The notes under the pieces: generated by a model
The model's input: the letters and a program-made list of their open reading frames with translations, nothing else
Databases searched by the model: none
What the model was told of the DNA's origin: nothing
Shown: positions 31,935-40,726 of the stretch, in pieces
How the letters are laid out: every line of letters begins with the position of its first letter
Position numbering within the stretch: position 1 is the stretch's first letter
Assembly (NCBI GenBank): GCA_019310975.1
Contig: JAFDDH010000001.1
Span: 1-64,000 of the forward strand
Source: Deltaproteobacteria bacterium
Lineage (GTDB): Bacteria; Myxococcota_A; UBA9160; UBA4427
Direction: 5' to 3'
Length of the DNA: 64,000 nucleotides
Program-made: the position numbers and the translations under genes

Positions 31935-33902
31935 CTATTGCACGTAGCCCAGCGCCCGCAGTCGCTCGATCTCCTCGACCGTGGCCTCGCGCCCGGGTGC
32001 CCCATCCTGGACCTGCGATTGCGTGAGCGGCGGCAGGAAGTGCACGAGATCCGAGACGGCTTCGGGGGCCGCCGACGCCTGGTCGTGGCGTTCTTCGGAG
32101 TCCTCGCGCAGGTGGTAGAGCTCGGTCACGCCCGAGCGGTCGATCAGCTTCGCGTGGCCCAGAACGACGGCGCGTGAGGGCGTGCGCTCGGCCATCGTCA
32201 AGCGCACGTCGCCGTAGAGTTCGATCTGCACTGGAGCCAGGTCGATCTCTGCGCGCAGATCGCGGCCGCGCCCGAGCGGCGCTGCGCCGGCGAGTGCGCT
32301 CAGCGTGGCTGTCACGTCGATCAGGCTGACCGCTGCGTCGTGGCGGGTGACGTACGCGCCCAGTGGCGGGTGGATCAAGAGCGGGATCCGGACCTCTTCG
32401 TTGAACACATTGGTTCCGTGACCCTCGGTACCGTGCTCGCCGAAGGACTCGCCGTGGTCGGCCGTGATCACGAGCCAGATGCGATCGAGAATGCCTCGCT
32501 CCTCGAGCTGCTCGAGCAACTCAGCCAGCGCCGCGTCGAGCGCAAGGATTTCCTCGTCGTAACGGTCCGTCTGCCTGCTGCGCCCTCGCTCCGGATCGGA
32601 GAACCTGCCGCGGTAGGGCGGGCGAGCGGCGAAGGGCCAATGGGCTTCCATGTAGTTGCCGAGCAGGAAGCACTGCATGTTTTCGCAGCTCTCCAGGTAG
32701 CGGATGATCTCGTGATTGACTGCCGACGCCGGTGGATAGGCCTTGATCAGGTGCGCGAACGCCCAGGGAGCGAAGCGGGCGCGCAGCGCCTCTCCGAGCA
32801 GCGAGAGCTTGCCTGGCGAGCGCGGCACGACGACCTGATCGAAGCCGCGGTCCATGCCATTGAAGTAGGTGATCTGGGCGTTGGCCAGGATCGCCGCGGT
32901 CGCGTAGCCGCGCTCGCGCAGAACCTCGGCCAGGGTTGTCCTGGCAATCAGGCCGTCGTCGGGGGAGAGGGTGTGCCGCAGGTCCAGCAGGCGACCGGCG
33001 TGTGCACCGTGCGACGAGGGCAGCTCGCCAGTGAAGAGCGAGGCATGCGCCGGCAGCGTCCATGAGCTGGGAGAGATCGCAAGCGGGAAGACGACCGCCC
33101 GCTGGTGATCCTCGACGAAGCGCCGCAGATTTGGCGTGGTGTCGCGCTCGTAGCCGTATAGAGAGAGGCGGTCGGCGCGCACCGTATCGAGGACCAGGAC
33201 GACGATCGAGGGCGGCGCTTCGCCCGCAGTCGCGAGCCCGGAGGAGGCCTGGGTTGCCGGGGCGACGCGCTGATCCGTGGAGGCACCGGTCAGGGCCAGT
33301 GGCACGAGGGCGACCATTGCCGCCAGCAATAGTGCGGAGATCAGTGACTCCGAAGGCAGGCGCGGAGTCGTGGCTCGCAGCCGCGTGTAGAGCGAGTGGC
33401 CAGCGAGAATCCCGCCGAGAGCGGCGATCAGCATCAGGCTGTACGGCCATTTCGTTGGCCGCGCGAATCCCAGAAAGCCGGAGAGCCGCGGCAGGATCAC
33501 GGCCGAAAAGGAGAACGCCAGGCCAACGGCGAGCCCCGCGCTGACCGGGCGGGTCCGCTGCCGGTCGCGCAGCTCGAGTGCCAGCAGGCTGGCCCCGGCC
33601 ACGAGCGCGGCGAACCACAGGCTCCGCGGTGCAAACATGAAGATATCCAGGGGGATCGCGCAGCCCACCCAGGCCGCCAACGCCAGCTCGACACGTCGCG
33701 GACCCCAACCGAAGACCAGGCCGATGACGAGGGCGCAAAGAGCGGTGAGCCCGAGGCAGAAGAGGACATAGTCCAGGGGCGGGCTCCAACCCCGCGCGAC
33801 GGATACCCCTGCGTCGAACGCGAAGGCGGCGGCGGCGGCCACCGCGACGGCGACGATCGCGTCGCGCAGGCCCGGACGCCGAGATTCGCTCGCATCTCCC
33901 AA
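31935..33902 (-). CDS. Membrane-anchored sulfatase / alkaline-phosphatase-superfamily hydrolase
   Basis: The protein has 655 residues from a TTG at 33902 (SD aagga, about 9 nt); an earlier TTG at 33986 adds 28 residues including an ARPARPAR repeat. Several membrane helices (about residues 15-220) precede a periplasmic catalytic domain. That domain carries IVVLVLDTVRADRLSLYGY (metal Asp), SWTLPAHASLFTG and ITADHGESFGEHG. The nucleophile position is Thr (TLPAH) and not the Cys/Ser of formylglycine sulfatases, so it may be a phospho- or lipid-head-group transferase-like enzyme. The last residues (REATVEEIERLRALGYVQ) are the common sulfatase tail. Confidence 0.82.
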   Translation of the reverse strand: MGDASESRRPGLRDAIVAVAVAAAAAFAFDAGVSVARGWSPPLDYVLFCLGLTALCALVIGLVFGWGPRRVELALAAWVGCAIPLDIFMFAPRSLWFAALVAGASLLALELRDRQRTRPVSAGLAVGLAFSFSAVILPRLSGFLGFARPTKWPYSLMLIAALGGILAGHSLYTRLRATTPRLPSESLISALLLAAMVALVPLALTGASTDQRVAPATQASSGLATAGEAPPSIVVLVLDTVRADRLSLYGYERDTTPNLRRFVEDHQRAVVFPLAISPSSWTLPAHASLFTGELPSSHGAHAGRLLDLRHTLSPDDGLIARTTLAEVLRERGYATAAILANAQITYFNGMDRGFDQVVVPRSPGKLSLLGEALRARFAPWAFAHLIKAYPPASAVNHEIIRYLESCENMQCFLLGNYMEAHWPFAARPPYRGRFSDPERGRSRQTDRYDEEILALDAALAELLEQLEERGILDRIWLVITADHGESFGEHGTEGHGTNVFNEEVRIPLLIHPPLGAYVTRHDAAVSLIDVTATLSALAGAAPLGRGRDLRAEIDLAPVQIELYGDVRLTMAERTPSRAVVLGHAKLIDRSGVTELYHLREDSEERHDQASAAPEAVSDLVHFLPPLTQSQVQDGAPGREATVEEIERLRALGYVQ

Positions 33903-33918
33903 ATCGGTCTTTCCTTCT

Positions 33919-33945
33919 GGTCGAGCTGGTCGAGCTGGTCGAGCT
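33919..33945. repeat. Three tandem 9-bp repeats at the sulfatase 5' end
   Basis: The unit ggtcgagct is repeated three times perfectly and is in-frame if the earlier TTG is used (encoding ARP/ARP on the minus strand). Its position just upstream of the likelier TTG start means it may instead sit in the 5' leader. Confidence 0.85.
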
Positions 33946-34015
33946 GCGTGCTCCGCGTAGCCGCGAGCGCGAATCTCGCTGTGCAACGATCTGGGCCGAA
34001 GAGCTGAGCCGAAGA

Positions 34016-35812
34016 CTACTGTACAGTCCGGCGCCGACTGCCGTCTAGGTCGATCTGAGCCGCGCCGGACGCATTGTCATGTGAGGGTTCAGGGGTCCAC
34101 GGCGACGACGATTCCGCGGGCGCCCGGCGATACATCGTCTCGCCGCCGATGATCGTCTCGACGACTTCGATCGCATCGATCCGTGTGGGATCCTCGAGGG
34201 GCGAGCGCGACAGGATCACGAGATCGGCGAGCTTCCCGATCTCGATCGATCCCTTCACGCTCTCTTCGAAGTGCTGCCAGGCCGCGTCGATGGTGACCGC
34301 ACGGAGCGCCTGCATCGGCGTGATCCGTTCGTCGGGCCCGAGGGTAAAGCCACTTCGGGTCCTGCGATTCGTCGCCGCCCACACCAGGCGCAGCGGCTCG
34401 ATCGGAACGACGGGTGAATCCGCATGGATCGTGAATCGCAGCCCTCTTTCCAGCGCGGAGGCCGCAGGGCTGATGCGTGCTGCGCGCTCCGGCCCCATGA
34501 AGACGTTGCGGTGACGGTCGCCCCAATAGAAAGTGTGCAGACTGAAGAAGCTCGGCACGATGGCCAGCTCCGCCATGCGATCCAGCTGGTCCGGTCGGGT
34601 CATCTGAGCGTGGATGATGATATGCCGGCTGTCGCGACGCGGATGATCTCGCTGTGCCCGCTCGTAGGCAGCGAGAATATCGTCGATGGAGGCGTCGCCG
34701 TTGCCGTGGACGGCGAGTTGAAGCCCGGCCGCATGCAGGCGTCCGACCTGCTCGATCAGATCGGCCCGGGCGATGCGTGGATAGCCGCGATAGCTCGGGT
34801 CATCGCCCGGGGGCACGAAATAGGGCTCGCTCAGATAGCCCGTATATCCCTGGATCGATCCGTCGGCGATCAGCTTGACCGCGCCGATGCGGATCCGCAG
34901 CAGGTCCCAGGTCGGTGCATCGATCTCCCCGGCCGCGATCGCGTCGGCCGCCTCGGGGACAGGCCAGACGATCAGCCGAAGCGGGATGAGTCCGAGCCAC
35001 GCCGCCCAGTCGAAGAACTGGATCAGACCGGCTGTCGTCGCGCCGCTCTGCGCGGTGGTCACGCCGTTCTTCAGGTAGAGATCGCCGGCTCGGTCCAGAA
35101 TGCGCAGGCCGTCCAGACCAGAGGGTTGCAGCTGGTTCTGGAGCGGCTCCATGGCCATCTCTTCCAGGACGCCATTGGGCTCGCGACTCCCGGACTCGCG
35201 ACGGATCAGTCCTCCCTCGGGATCCGGTGTCGACGCGTCGATCGCGCTGGCGGCGAGCCCGGCGCTGTTCAGGACGCCCAGATGACCCGAGACATGCAGG
35301 ATCCCGATCGGATGCTCGGTCGAAGCGCGGTCCAGATCGCGGCGCGTTGGATGACGCTTGTCGGCGAGCAGCGTGTCGTCGTAGCCGATGCCGACGATCC
35401 ATTCCGCTTTCGGCGTGGACTCGGCGCGCTCCGCGAGCTTGGCCACGAGTCCATCGATATCCTCGACACCGCTGATCGGCGGACTGTTGAGATCGACGAA
35501 GACCGCGGTGAGGCCGGCGCCCGGGAAGTGGCCGTGCGCATCGATGAAGCCCGGAAGCAGGGCCCGACCCTCGAGATCGACGACCTCGGGATGCGCGACA
35601 TCCGCCCAGGCCTGGACCTCGGCTCGTGTCCCGACGGCGGCGATCCGACCGTTCTCCACGCCGACCGCTTCGGCGATGCGATTGCCGGCATCCATCGTGA
35701 GGATCGGTCCGCCGTGGTAGAGCTTGGCGCCCGGCCGAGGATTGCTCCGCGCCACGAAGAAGACGACGAGCAGAGCCACGATGGCAAAGAGGATGATTCG
35801 ACGGCCGCGCAC
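34016..35812 (-). CDS. Exported metal-dependent amidohydrolase (amidohydrolase-3, YtcJ-like)
   Basis: The protein has 598 residues with a GTG start. An N-terminal signal anchor (IILFAIVALLVVFFVARS) indicates a membrane-bound or periplasmic enzyme. The metal site has DAHGHFPG (HxH), a later VHGNGDASI His, HAQMTRP and the terminal HADSPVVP Asp, and GKLADLVIL closes the beta-sandwich. YtcJ-type enzymes hydrolyse N-acyl or amide substrates; the natural substrate is unknown. It lies between the sulfatase and the desulfurase, and its gene diverges from the latter. Full length for the family. Confidence 0.9.
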   Translation of the reverse strand: MRGRRIILFAIVALLVVFFVARSNPRPGAKLYHGGPILTMDAGNRIAEAVGVENGRIAAVGTRAEVQAWADVAHPEVVDLEGRALLPGFIDAHGHFPGAGLTAVFVDLNSPPISGVEDIDGLVAKLAERAESTPKAEWIVGIGYDDTLLADKRHPTRRDLDRASTEHPIGILHVSGHLGVLNSAGLAASAIDASTPDPEGGLIRRESGSREPNGVLEEMAMEPLQNQLQPSGLDGLRILDRAGDLYLKNGVTTAQSGATTAGLIQFFDWAAWLGLIPLRLIVWPVPEAADAIAAGEIDAPTWDLLRIRIGAVKLIADGSIQGYTGYLSEPYFVPPGDDPSYRGYPRIARADLIEQVGRLHAAGLQLAVHGNGDASIDDILAAYERAQRDHPRRDSRHIIIHAQMTRPDQLDRMAELAIVPSFFSLHTFYWGDRHRNVFMGPERAARISPAASALERGLRFTIHADSPVVPIEPLRLVWAATNRRTRSGFTLGPDERITPMQALRAVTIDAAWQHFEESVKGSIEIGKLADLVILSRSPLEDPTRIDAIEVVETIIGGETMYRRAPAESSSPWTPEPSHDNASGAAQIDLDGSRRRTVQ

Positions 35813-35985
35813 GCGGCAAGCGTAGCCCGACGGAGCCCATCAACGAGGCCGGAACGTGGCCAATCAGGCGAGGGCGAACGTTCATGCAGGGCCCCCTGCA
35901 TTGCGACCCGACTCGTTGCGGACGATCAGCGCACCCCGCCCGGCCTGCGGACGACCGGCATGCGTCCATTCGGTACCCTCACGCC

Positions 35986-37152
35986 ATGGTGCAGCAGGGC
36001 GGGCCCGAGGCCCCGATCTATCTCGACCACCACGCCACCACACCCGTGGATCCCCGTGTCCTCGAGGCGATGCTCCCCTATCTGAGAGAGGATTTCGGCA
36101 ATGCCGCCAGCAGCGCGCACGTCTACGGCTGGCGCGCCGAGGCCGCCGTCGAGGACGCGCGCGAGCGCATCGCCGCCGCCATCGGTGCGGAGCCGCGCGA
36201 GGTGGTCTGGACCAGCGGAGCCACCGAGAGCAACAATCTGGCGATCCTGGGTGCCGCGGAGGCATCGCGCCGCCGTCGCCGCGTCGTCACGGTGACCAGC
36301 GAGCATCCCGCCGTGCTCGACCCCTGCCGCTACCTCGCTCGCCAGGGTAGCGACTTGATCGAGTTGGCGGTGGACGGCCGCGGTTTGCTCGACCCCGCGG
36401 CCGTCGAGGCGGCGCTGAGCGAGGATACCCTGCTCGTCTCGGTGATGGCGGCCAACAATGAGATCGGCGTCCTGCAGCCGATCGATGAGATCGGCCGGCT
36501 CTGCCGCGCGCGTGGGGTGCTCTTTCATACGGATGCCGCGCAGGCGGTCGGCAGGATTCCCATCGACGTCGATGCAGCCTGCATCGACCTGCTCTCCATC
36601 TCGGGCCACAAGATCTATGGACCCAAAGGCGTGGGCGCGCTCTTCGTTCGCTCGCGCCGGCCGCGCGCGCGCATTGCGCCGCGCCAGCATGGCGGTGGGC
36701 ACGAGCGCGGCCTGCGTTCGGGCACGCTGCCCGTGCCCCTCATCGTGGGCATGGCGCGTGCGCTCGAGCTCTGCCTTGCTGAGCGCGAGGCCGAGGCAGC
36801 GCGCCTGCTGGCGCTGCGCGATCGGCTCTGGCAGCGGCTCGAGGCGGAGCTGCCCGGCCTGCGCATCAATGGCGATACCCGGCGCCGCCTGCCCGGCAAC
36901 CTCAACGTCGCCTTCGAGGATGTGGACGGCGAGCGGCTCCTGCTGGCACTCTCGGGTGTAGCGGTCTCGTCGGGCTCGGCCTGCGCGTCCGCCAGGCCCG
37001 AGCCGAGCCACGTACTCGCCGCCATCGGTCTGCCCGAGAAGCTGGCCCGCGCCTCGCTGCGCTTCGGCCTGGGTCGTGGCACGACGGAGGATGAGATCGA
37101 CCGTGCGGCGGCGCGCGTCATCGACGAGGTGCGCAAGGAGCGCGGCATCTGA
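35986..37152 (+). CDS. Cysteine desulfurase (NifS/IscS family)
   Basis: The protein has 388 residues. The start ATG at 35986 gives the standard N-terminus YLDHHATTPVDPRV. The PLP Lys is in SGHKIYGPKG (about residue 206) and the persulfide Cys in SSGSACAS (about 331). GATESNN and RSGTLPVPL complete the active site. The active-site loop is of group I length, as in NifS/IscS. No scaffold gene (iscU/nifU) or iscR lies beside it, so this may serve tRNA thiolation or a general sulfur supply. An APS kinase follows 251 nt downstream. Confidence 0.92.
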   Translation: MVQQGGPEAPIYLDHHATTPVDPRVLEAMLPYLREDFGNAASSAHVYGWRAEAAVEDARERIAAAIGAEPREVVWTSGATESNNLAILGAAEASRRRRRVVTVTSEHPAVLDPCRYLARQGSDLIELAVDGRGLLDPAAVEAALSEDTLLVSVMAANNEIGVLQPIDEIGRLCRARGVLFHTDAAQAVGRIPIDVDAACIDLLSISGHKIYGPKGVGALFVRSRRPRARIAPRQHGGGHERGLRSGTLPVPLIVGMARALELCLAEREAEAARLLALRDRLWQRLEAELPGLRINGDTRRRLPGNLNVAFEDVDGERLLLALSGVAVSSGSACASARPEPSHVLAAIGLPEKLARASLRFGLGRGTTEDEIDRAAARVIDEVRKERGI

Positions 37153-37403
37153 GTCGGCAGATCTCTTGCCCCCAGGGTGATCCCGCGTCGGTCGGGCGCC
37201 CGGGTCCCCATCCGGCTACTCTCCGGCCCGCGCACACCGCGGTCGGCGGGCCTCGTCGACGCGCTCAGCGCGCCTCTCGGATCCAGACCGATTCAGGCGT
37301 ATGGCTCTGGAGAATGGCGTGCGGTGAGCCAGCGCGGGCGCCTACTCGCGGCGCCCCGAGCCCATCCCCTGCATATCATGATTACGAGAGAGGAAACAGG
37401 AAC

Positions 37404-38015
37404 TTGCCCGATCCCAAATCCAAGAACCTCACCTGGCACGAGGGTCAGGTCGGCCGCACCGAGCGCGAGCAGCAGCTCGGCCAGCGCGGCTGCTCGATCT
37501 GGCTCACCGGGCTCTCGGGCTCCGGAAAGTCCACCCTTGCAGTGGCCGCCGAAAAGGCGCTCCACGACCGCGGCCGGCTCACCTACATCCTGGACGGCGA
37601 CAACATCCGACAGGGGCTGAACAGCAACCTGGGGTTCTCGCCCCAGGATCGCACGGAGAACATCCGGCGCATTGGCGAGGTCGGCAAGCTCTTCACGGAC
37701 TCCGGCGTCATCGTCTTCTCTTCGTTCATTTCTCCCTACCGGGCCGATCGCGACCAGGTCCGGGCGATCATGGCCGACGGGGACTTCATCGAGGCGTACG
37801 TGGCCGCCTCGCTCGAGACCTGCGAGGGCCGCGATGTGAAGGGCCTCTACGCCAAGGCTCGTGCTGGGGAGATCCCCGAGTTCACCGGAATCTCGGCCCC
37901 CTATGAGGAGCCCGAGCAGCCCGAGCTGGTGATCGACACCGACGGCCAGAGCGTGGACGAGAGCGTGGCCGTCCTGATCGAGTATCTCGAGAAGAACGGC
38001 TATCTGTCTGCCTGA
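37404..38015 (+). CDS. cysC: Adenylylsulfate (APS) kinase
   Basis: The protein has 203 residues from the TTG at 37404, behind an aggaaacagg SD-like run; the ORF-track start at 37314 is unlikely. Walker A is GLSGSGKST, followed by ILDGDNIRQGLN, the SSFISPYRADRD loop and GLYAKARAGEIPEFTGI, all diagnostic for CysC. It phosphorylates APS to PAPS. No ATP sulfurylase lies in this window, and the enzyme is not fused to one. PAPS could support sulfotransferases or assimilation. Confidence 0.94.
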   Translation: MPDPKSKNLTWHEGQVGRTEREQQLGQRGCSIWLTGLSGSGKSTLAVAAEKALHDRGRLTYILDGDNIRQGLNSNLGFSPQDRTENIRRIGEVGKLFTDSGVIVFSSFISPYRADRDQVRAIMADGDFIEAYVAASLETCEGRDVKGLYAKARAGEIPEFTGISAPYEEPEQPELVIDTDGQSVDESVAVLIEYLEKNGYLSA

Positions 38016-38064
38016 GGGGCACTCGGCTCGCAAGCGAAGCCGTCCCCGGGCCGATGGGAGGAGA

Positions 38065-39885
38065 ATGGCGGGCGGCACTGACAGGACGGTCGGGCAGCGA
38101 TGTCGGCGGATCGCCGCTGTGCTCCCGCTCGTGCTGGCCGCGATCAGCCTGGGGACCGGCTGCGCTACCCAGTCGGCCGGCGGGTTGGCCGAGCGGACGG
38201 CCCCGACCCCGGCGCAGGCCCGGCCGGAGCGGCCGGAGCTCGGATCCGACTACGACACCCTGGTGGCCGAGCTGGCCACCCGCGACGGCGACTACATGGG
38301 TGCGCGCCGTGCATTCGAGCGCGCAGTGGCGAAGGATCCCGGCTCCGCGTGGCTGCACTTCCGATTGGCTCGGCTGGCGGCGCAGACCGACGACCTGGCC
38401 GTGGCACTCATCCAGGCCGAGAAGGGACACGCCCTCGACCCGGACGACGTCGACGGTCGCATCTTCCTGGCGCGCCTCTACCGGCTGAATCGCGATCTGG
38501 CCTCCGTCGCCCGCGTGCTCACCGATGATGCCGGAAAACCGGTCAGCTCATCGGCGGCTCTGCTGCTGCAGCAGGTCTACCTGGAAGGCGGGCAGCTCGA
38601 TCAGGCGCTCGCCGTCAGCCAGGGGCTGACGCGCAGCGATCCCGACAATCTCGCCGGCTACATGGCGGTGGCCACGGTGTATGAGCGGCTCGGCCGCTTC
38701 GACGAGGCCGAGGCTGCGCTTCGCGCGGCCCTCGACCGCCACCCGAATCGCTTCGTCATCTACTCACGCCTGGCGCGCATGCAGCGCGCACGGAAGGATC
38801 GGTCGGGCGAGATCGAGATCTATCGCGAGGTGTTGTCCGAGTACCCGAACCACTACGGAACGCTGGTGAGCCTCGGTGAGGCACAGATCGCGGACAACGA
38901 CATCGAGGGCGCGATCGAGACCTACCGCGAGATCGCCCGCGCCTTCCCCGAGGATCTGCAGGTGGTTCGACGGCTCGCATCGCTCGAGTTCGGGGCCGGC
39001 CACTACGAGGCCTCCGCCCGGCGGCTGCGCGACGCGGCAGCGCGATATCCCGACCACTACGAGTTCGCCTATTCGCTCGGACAGGTGCTGCGCGGGCTCG
39101 GAGAGGACGACGAGGCGCTCGCGGTCTTCGATACGATCCCGAAGACCCACGCGCTCTACGTCGAGGCACGCATGCAGAGCGCAGTGATTCTCGAGGACCA
39201 GGAGCGCTTCGCGGAGGCACTCGTCGAGATCGATGCGCTGCGTGTGCTGCGTCCCGACCGTGGCCTCGATTATCACGCGGCTTCGCTGCGCGCGCGCACG
39301 GGAGATTTTGCGGGTGGCGTGGCCATGCTGGAGGCCATACGGGTCGAGAACCCCGCCGACGACGAGGTGCTCTACCAGCTCGGCGTGCTCCACGGCCTGC
39401 ACGGCGATAGCGATCAGGCGCTCGAGTACATGCAGGCGGTGCTCGGGCACAATCCGGACAACGCGCAGGCGTTGAACTACATCGGTTATACGTGGGCCGA
39501 GCAGGGCCAGAAGCTCGACGAAGCCGAGCGGCTCATCAAGCTGGCATTGCAGCTCAGCCCACGCGACGGCTACATCGCCGATAGCCTCGGCTGGGTCTAC
39601 TACATGCGGGCGCGGCCGATGATGGGCGGTGACCTCGAGGCCGAGGGCCGAGCATTGCTCGAGCTGGCCGTGGAGCAGCTCGACCTGGCCGTCGAGCTGA
39701 CGGGTGGGGATCCAGTGGTGAGCGAGCACCTGGGTGACGTCTACCTGCTGCTCGAAGACCGAAAGCGAGCGCTCGACTACTACGAAGAGGCCGTGGAGCT
39801 GAAGCCGCGCGAGGACGAGCAGCCCGATCTGATGGACAAGCTCGATCAGCTGCGCGGAGAGATCGGATCCGGGGCGTCGAGATGA
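38065..39885 (+). CDS. TPR-repeat lipoprotein
   Basis: The protein has 606 residues. Its ATG follows a strong gggaggag SD. The lipoprotein signal ends in the lipobox SLGTGC. The rest is a series of about a dozen TPR units (for example YMGARRAFERAVAKDPGSAW, ALDPDDVDGRIFLARLYRLN and YIADSLGWVYYMRA). It ends in LYLLLEDRKRALDYYEEAVEL. TPR lipoproteins of this size scaffold periplasmic or outer-membrane complexes. It precedes a LolB-like lipoprotein by 25 nt, as in several deltaproteobacterial genomes, so a joint role in outer-membrane assembly is plausible. Confidence 0.9.
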   Translation: MAGGTDRTVGQRCRRIAAVLPLVLAAISLGTGCATQSAGGLAERTAPTPAQARPERPELGSDYDTLVAELATRDGDYMGARRAFERAVAKDPGSAWLHFRLARLAAQTDDLAVALIQAEKGHALDPDDVDGRIFLARLYRLNRDLASVARVLTDDAGKPVSSSAALLLQQVYLEGGQLDQALAVSQGLTRSDPDNLAGYMAVATVYERLGRFDEAEAALRAALDRHPNRFVIYSRLARMQRARKDRSGEIEIYREVLSEYPNHYGTLVSLGEAQIADNDIEGAIETYREIARAFPEDLQVVRRLASLEFGAGHYEASARRLRDAAARYPDHYEFAYSLGQVLRGLGEDDEALAVFDTIPKTHALYVEARMQSAVILEDQERFAEALVEIDALRVLRPDRGLDYHAASLRARTGDFAGGVAMLEAIRVENPADDEVLYQLGVLHGLHGDSDQALEYMQAVLGHNPDNAQALNYIGYTWAEQGQKLDEAERLIKLALQLSPRDGYIADSLGWVYYMRARPMMGGDLEAEGRALLELAVEQLDLAVELTGGDPVVSEHLGDVYLLLEDRKRALDYYEEAVELKPREDEQPDLMDKLDQLRGEIGSGASR

Positions 39886-39910
39886 ACGTGAAAGTGGGGG
39901 AGGGCGCATC

Positions 39911-40726
39911 TTGAGACGGGCCGTGGCCCTGCTCTTTCCGCTCTCCTTCTTGCTCGCCTGTCGGACCCCGATGCCTGCGGTGCCGCTTCCGGCCGACGAT
40001 CCACGGCCCCACGTGCTGCTCGAGAGCCTGCGCGAGCGCGCGGAGGGCCGCACGGCGCTGCGCGCTCGCGCGAAGCTCGACCTTTCGTCGCCCGACCTGC
40101 GCGTGAGCCGACCGCAGCGTATGGCAGTCGCCCGCCCGCTGCGGCTGCGCGTCGAGGTGATCGGACTCTTCAATCAGCTCGCGGCCATCCTCGTCACCAA
40201 TGGGCATGTCTATCAGGTCTACGATGCACGCTCGGCGCATCTGGAGGAGGGCATCGTCAGCGAGGGGCTGCTCTGGCGCGTCGCGCGGGTGGATCTCTCC
40301 CCCTCCGAGGCGGTGGACATCCTGCTCGGGGCGCCGCTGCCGGCAAGCGGATTGTCGACCGGATCGGCGCGTATCTATGCGGATGGCGGCATTGCCGTCG
40401 ACCGCCATGACGCCGCCAGCGTGGTGCGCCAGCGCTTCGTCTTCGACACTCGCGGGCAGCTCGCCGTGATGGAGAGCTTCGATGTAGCCGGCGATCTCGC
40501 CTGGCGCGCGCGCTTCTCTCGTTACAAGAAGGTGCCGGCGCCGGGCGGCGGCGACGAAAGCTTTGCGTTCGACGTGGCCCTCGACTTTCCGCGCGTGCAG
40601 GCCGAAGCGCATCTCTCCTTCAAACGGGTGGACCTCGTGCGCAGTCTGCCCGACGATCTCTTCATCCTCGAGTTGCCGGACCGCTCGACCCGCGCGGATC
40701 CGGCCGGGGAGGAGACACGACTTTGA
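39911..40726 (+). CDS. LolB/DUF4292-like outer-membrane lipoprotein
   Basis: The protein has 271 residues from a TTG behind a ggggag SD. Signal and lipobox are clear (FLLAC). The beta-rich body resembles LolA/LolB-fold proteins: RARAKLDLSS...RPLRLRVEVIGLF, then LAAILVTNGHVYQVYD, a DVALDFPRVQAE strand and a terminal LFILELP. In LolB the fold receives lipoproteins at the outer membrane. The gene is coupled (TTGA) to the peptide-importer gene downstream and preceded by the TPR lipoprotein. Function is inferred from fold likeness only. Confidence 0.75.
   Translation: MRRAVALLFPLSFLLACRTPMPAVPLPADDPRPHVLLESLRERAEGRTALRARAKLDLSSPDLRVSRPQRMAVARPLRLRVEVIGLFNQLAAILVTNGHVYQVYDARSAHLEEGIVSEGLLWRVARVDLSPSEAVDILLGAPLPASGLSTGSARIYADGGIAVDRHDAASVVRQRFVFDTRGQLAVMESFDVAGDLAWRARFSRYKKVPAPGGGDESFAFDVALDFPRVQAEAHLSFKRVDLVRSLPDDLFILELPDRSTRADPAGEETRL

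Noticed and set aside
34424-36085. 553-residue plus-strand ORF over the amidohydrolase
   Set aside because: Antisense shadow of the amidohydrolase; the composition is not protein-like and the strand has no RBS.
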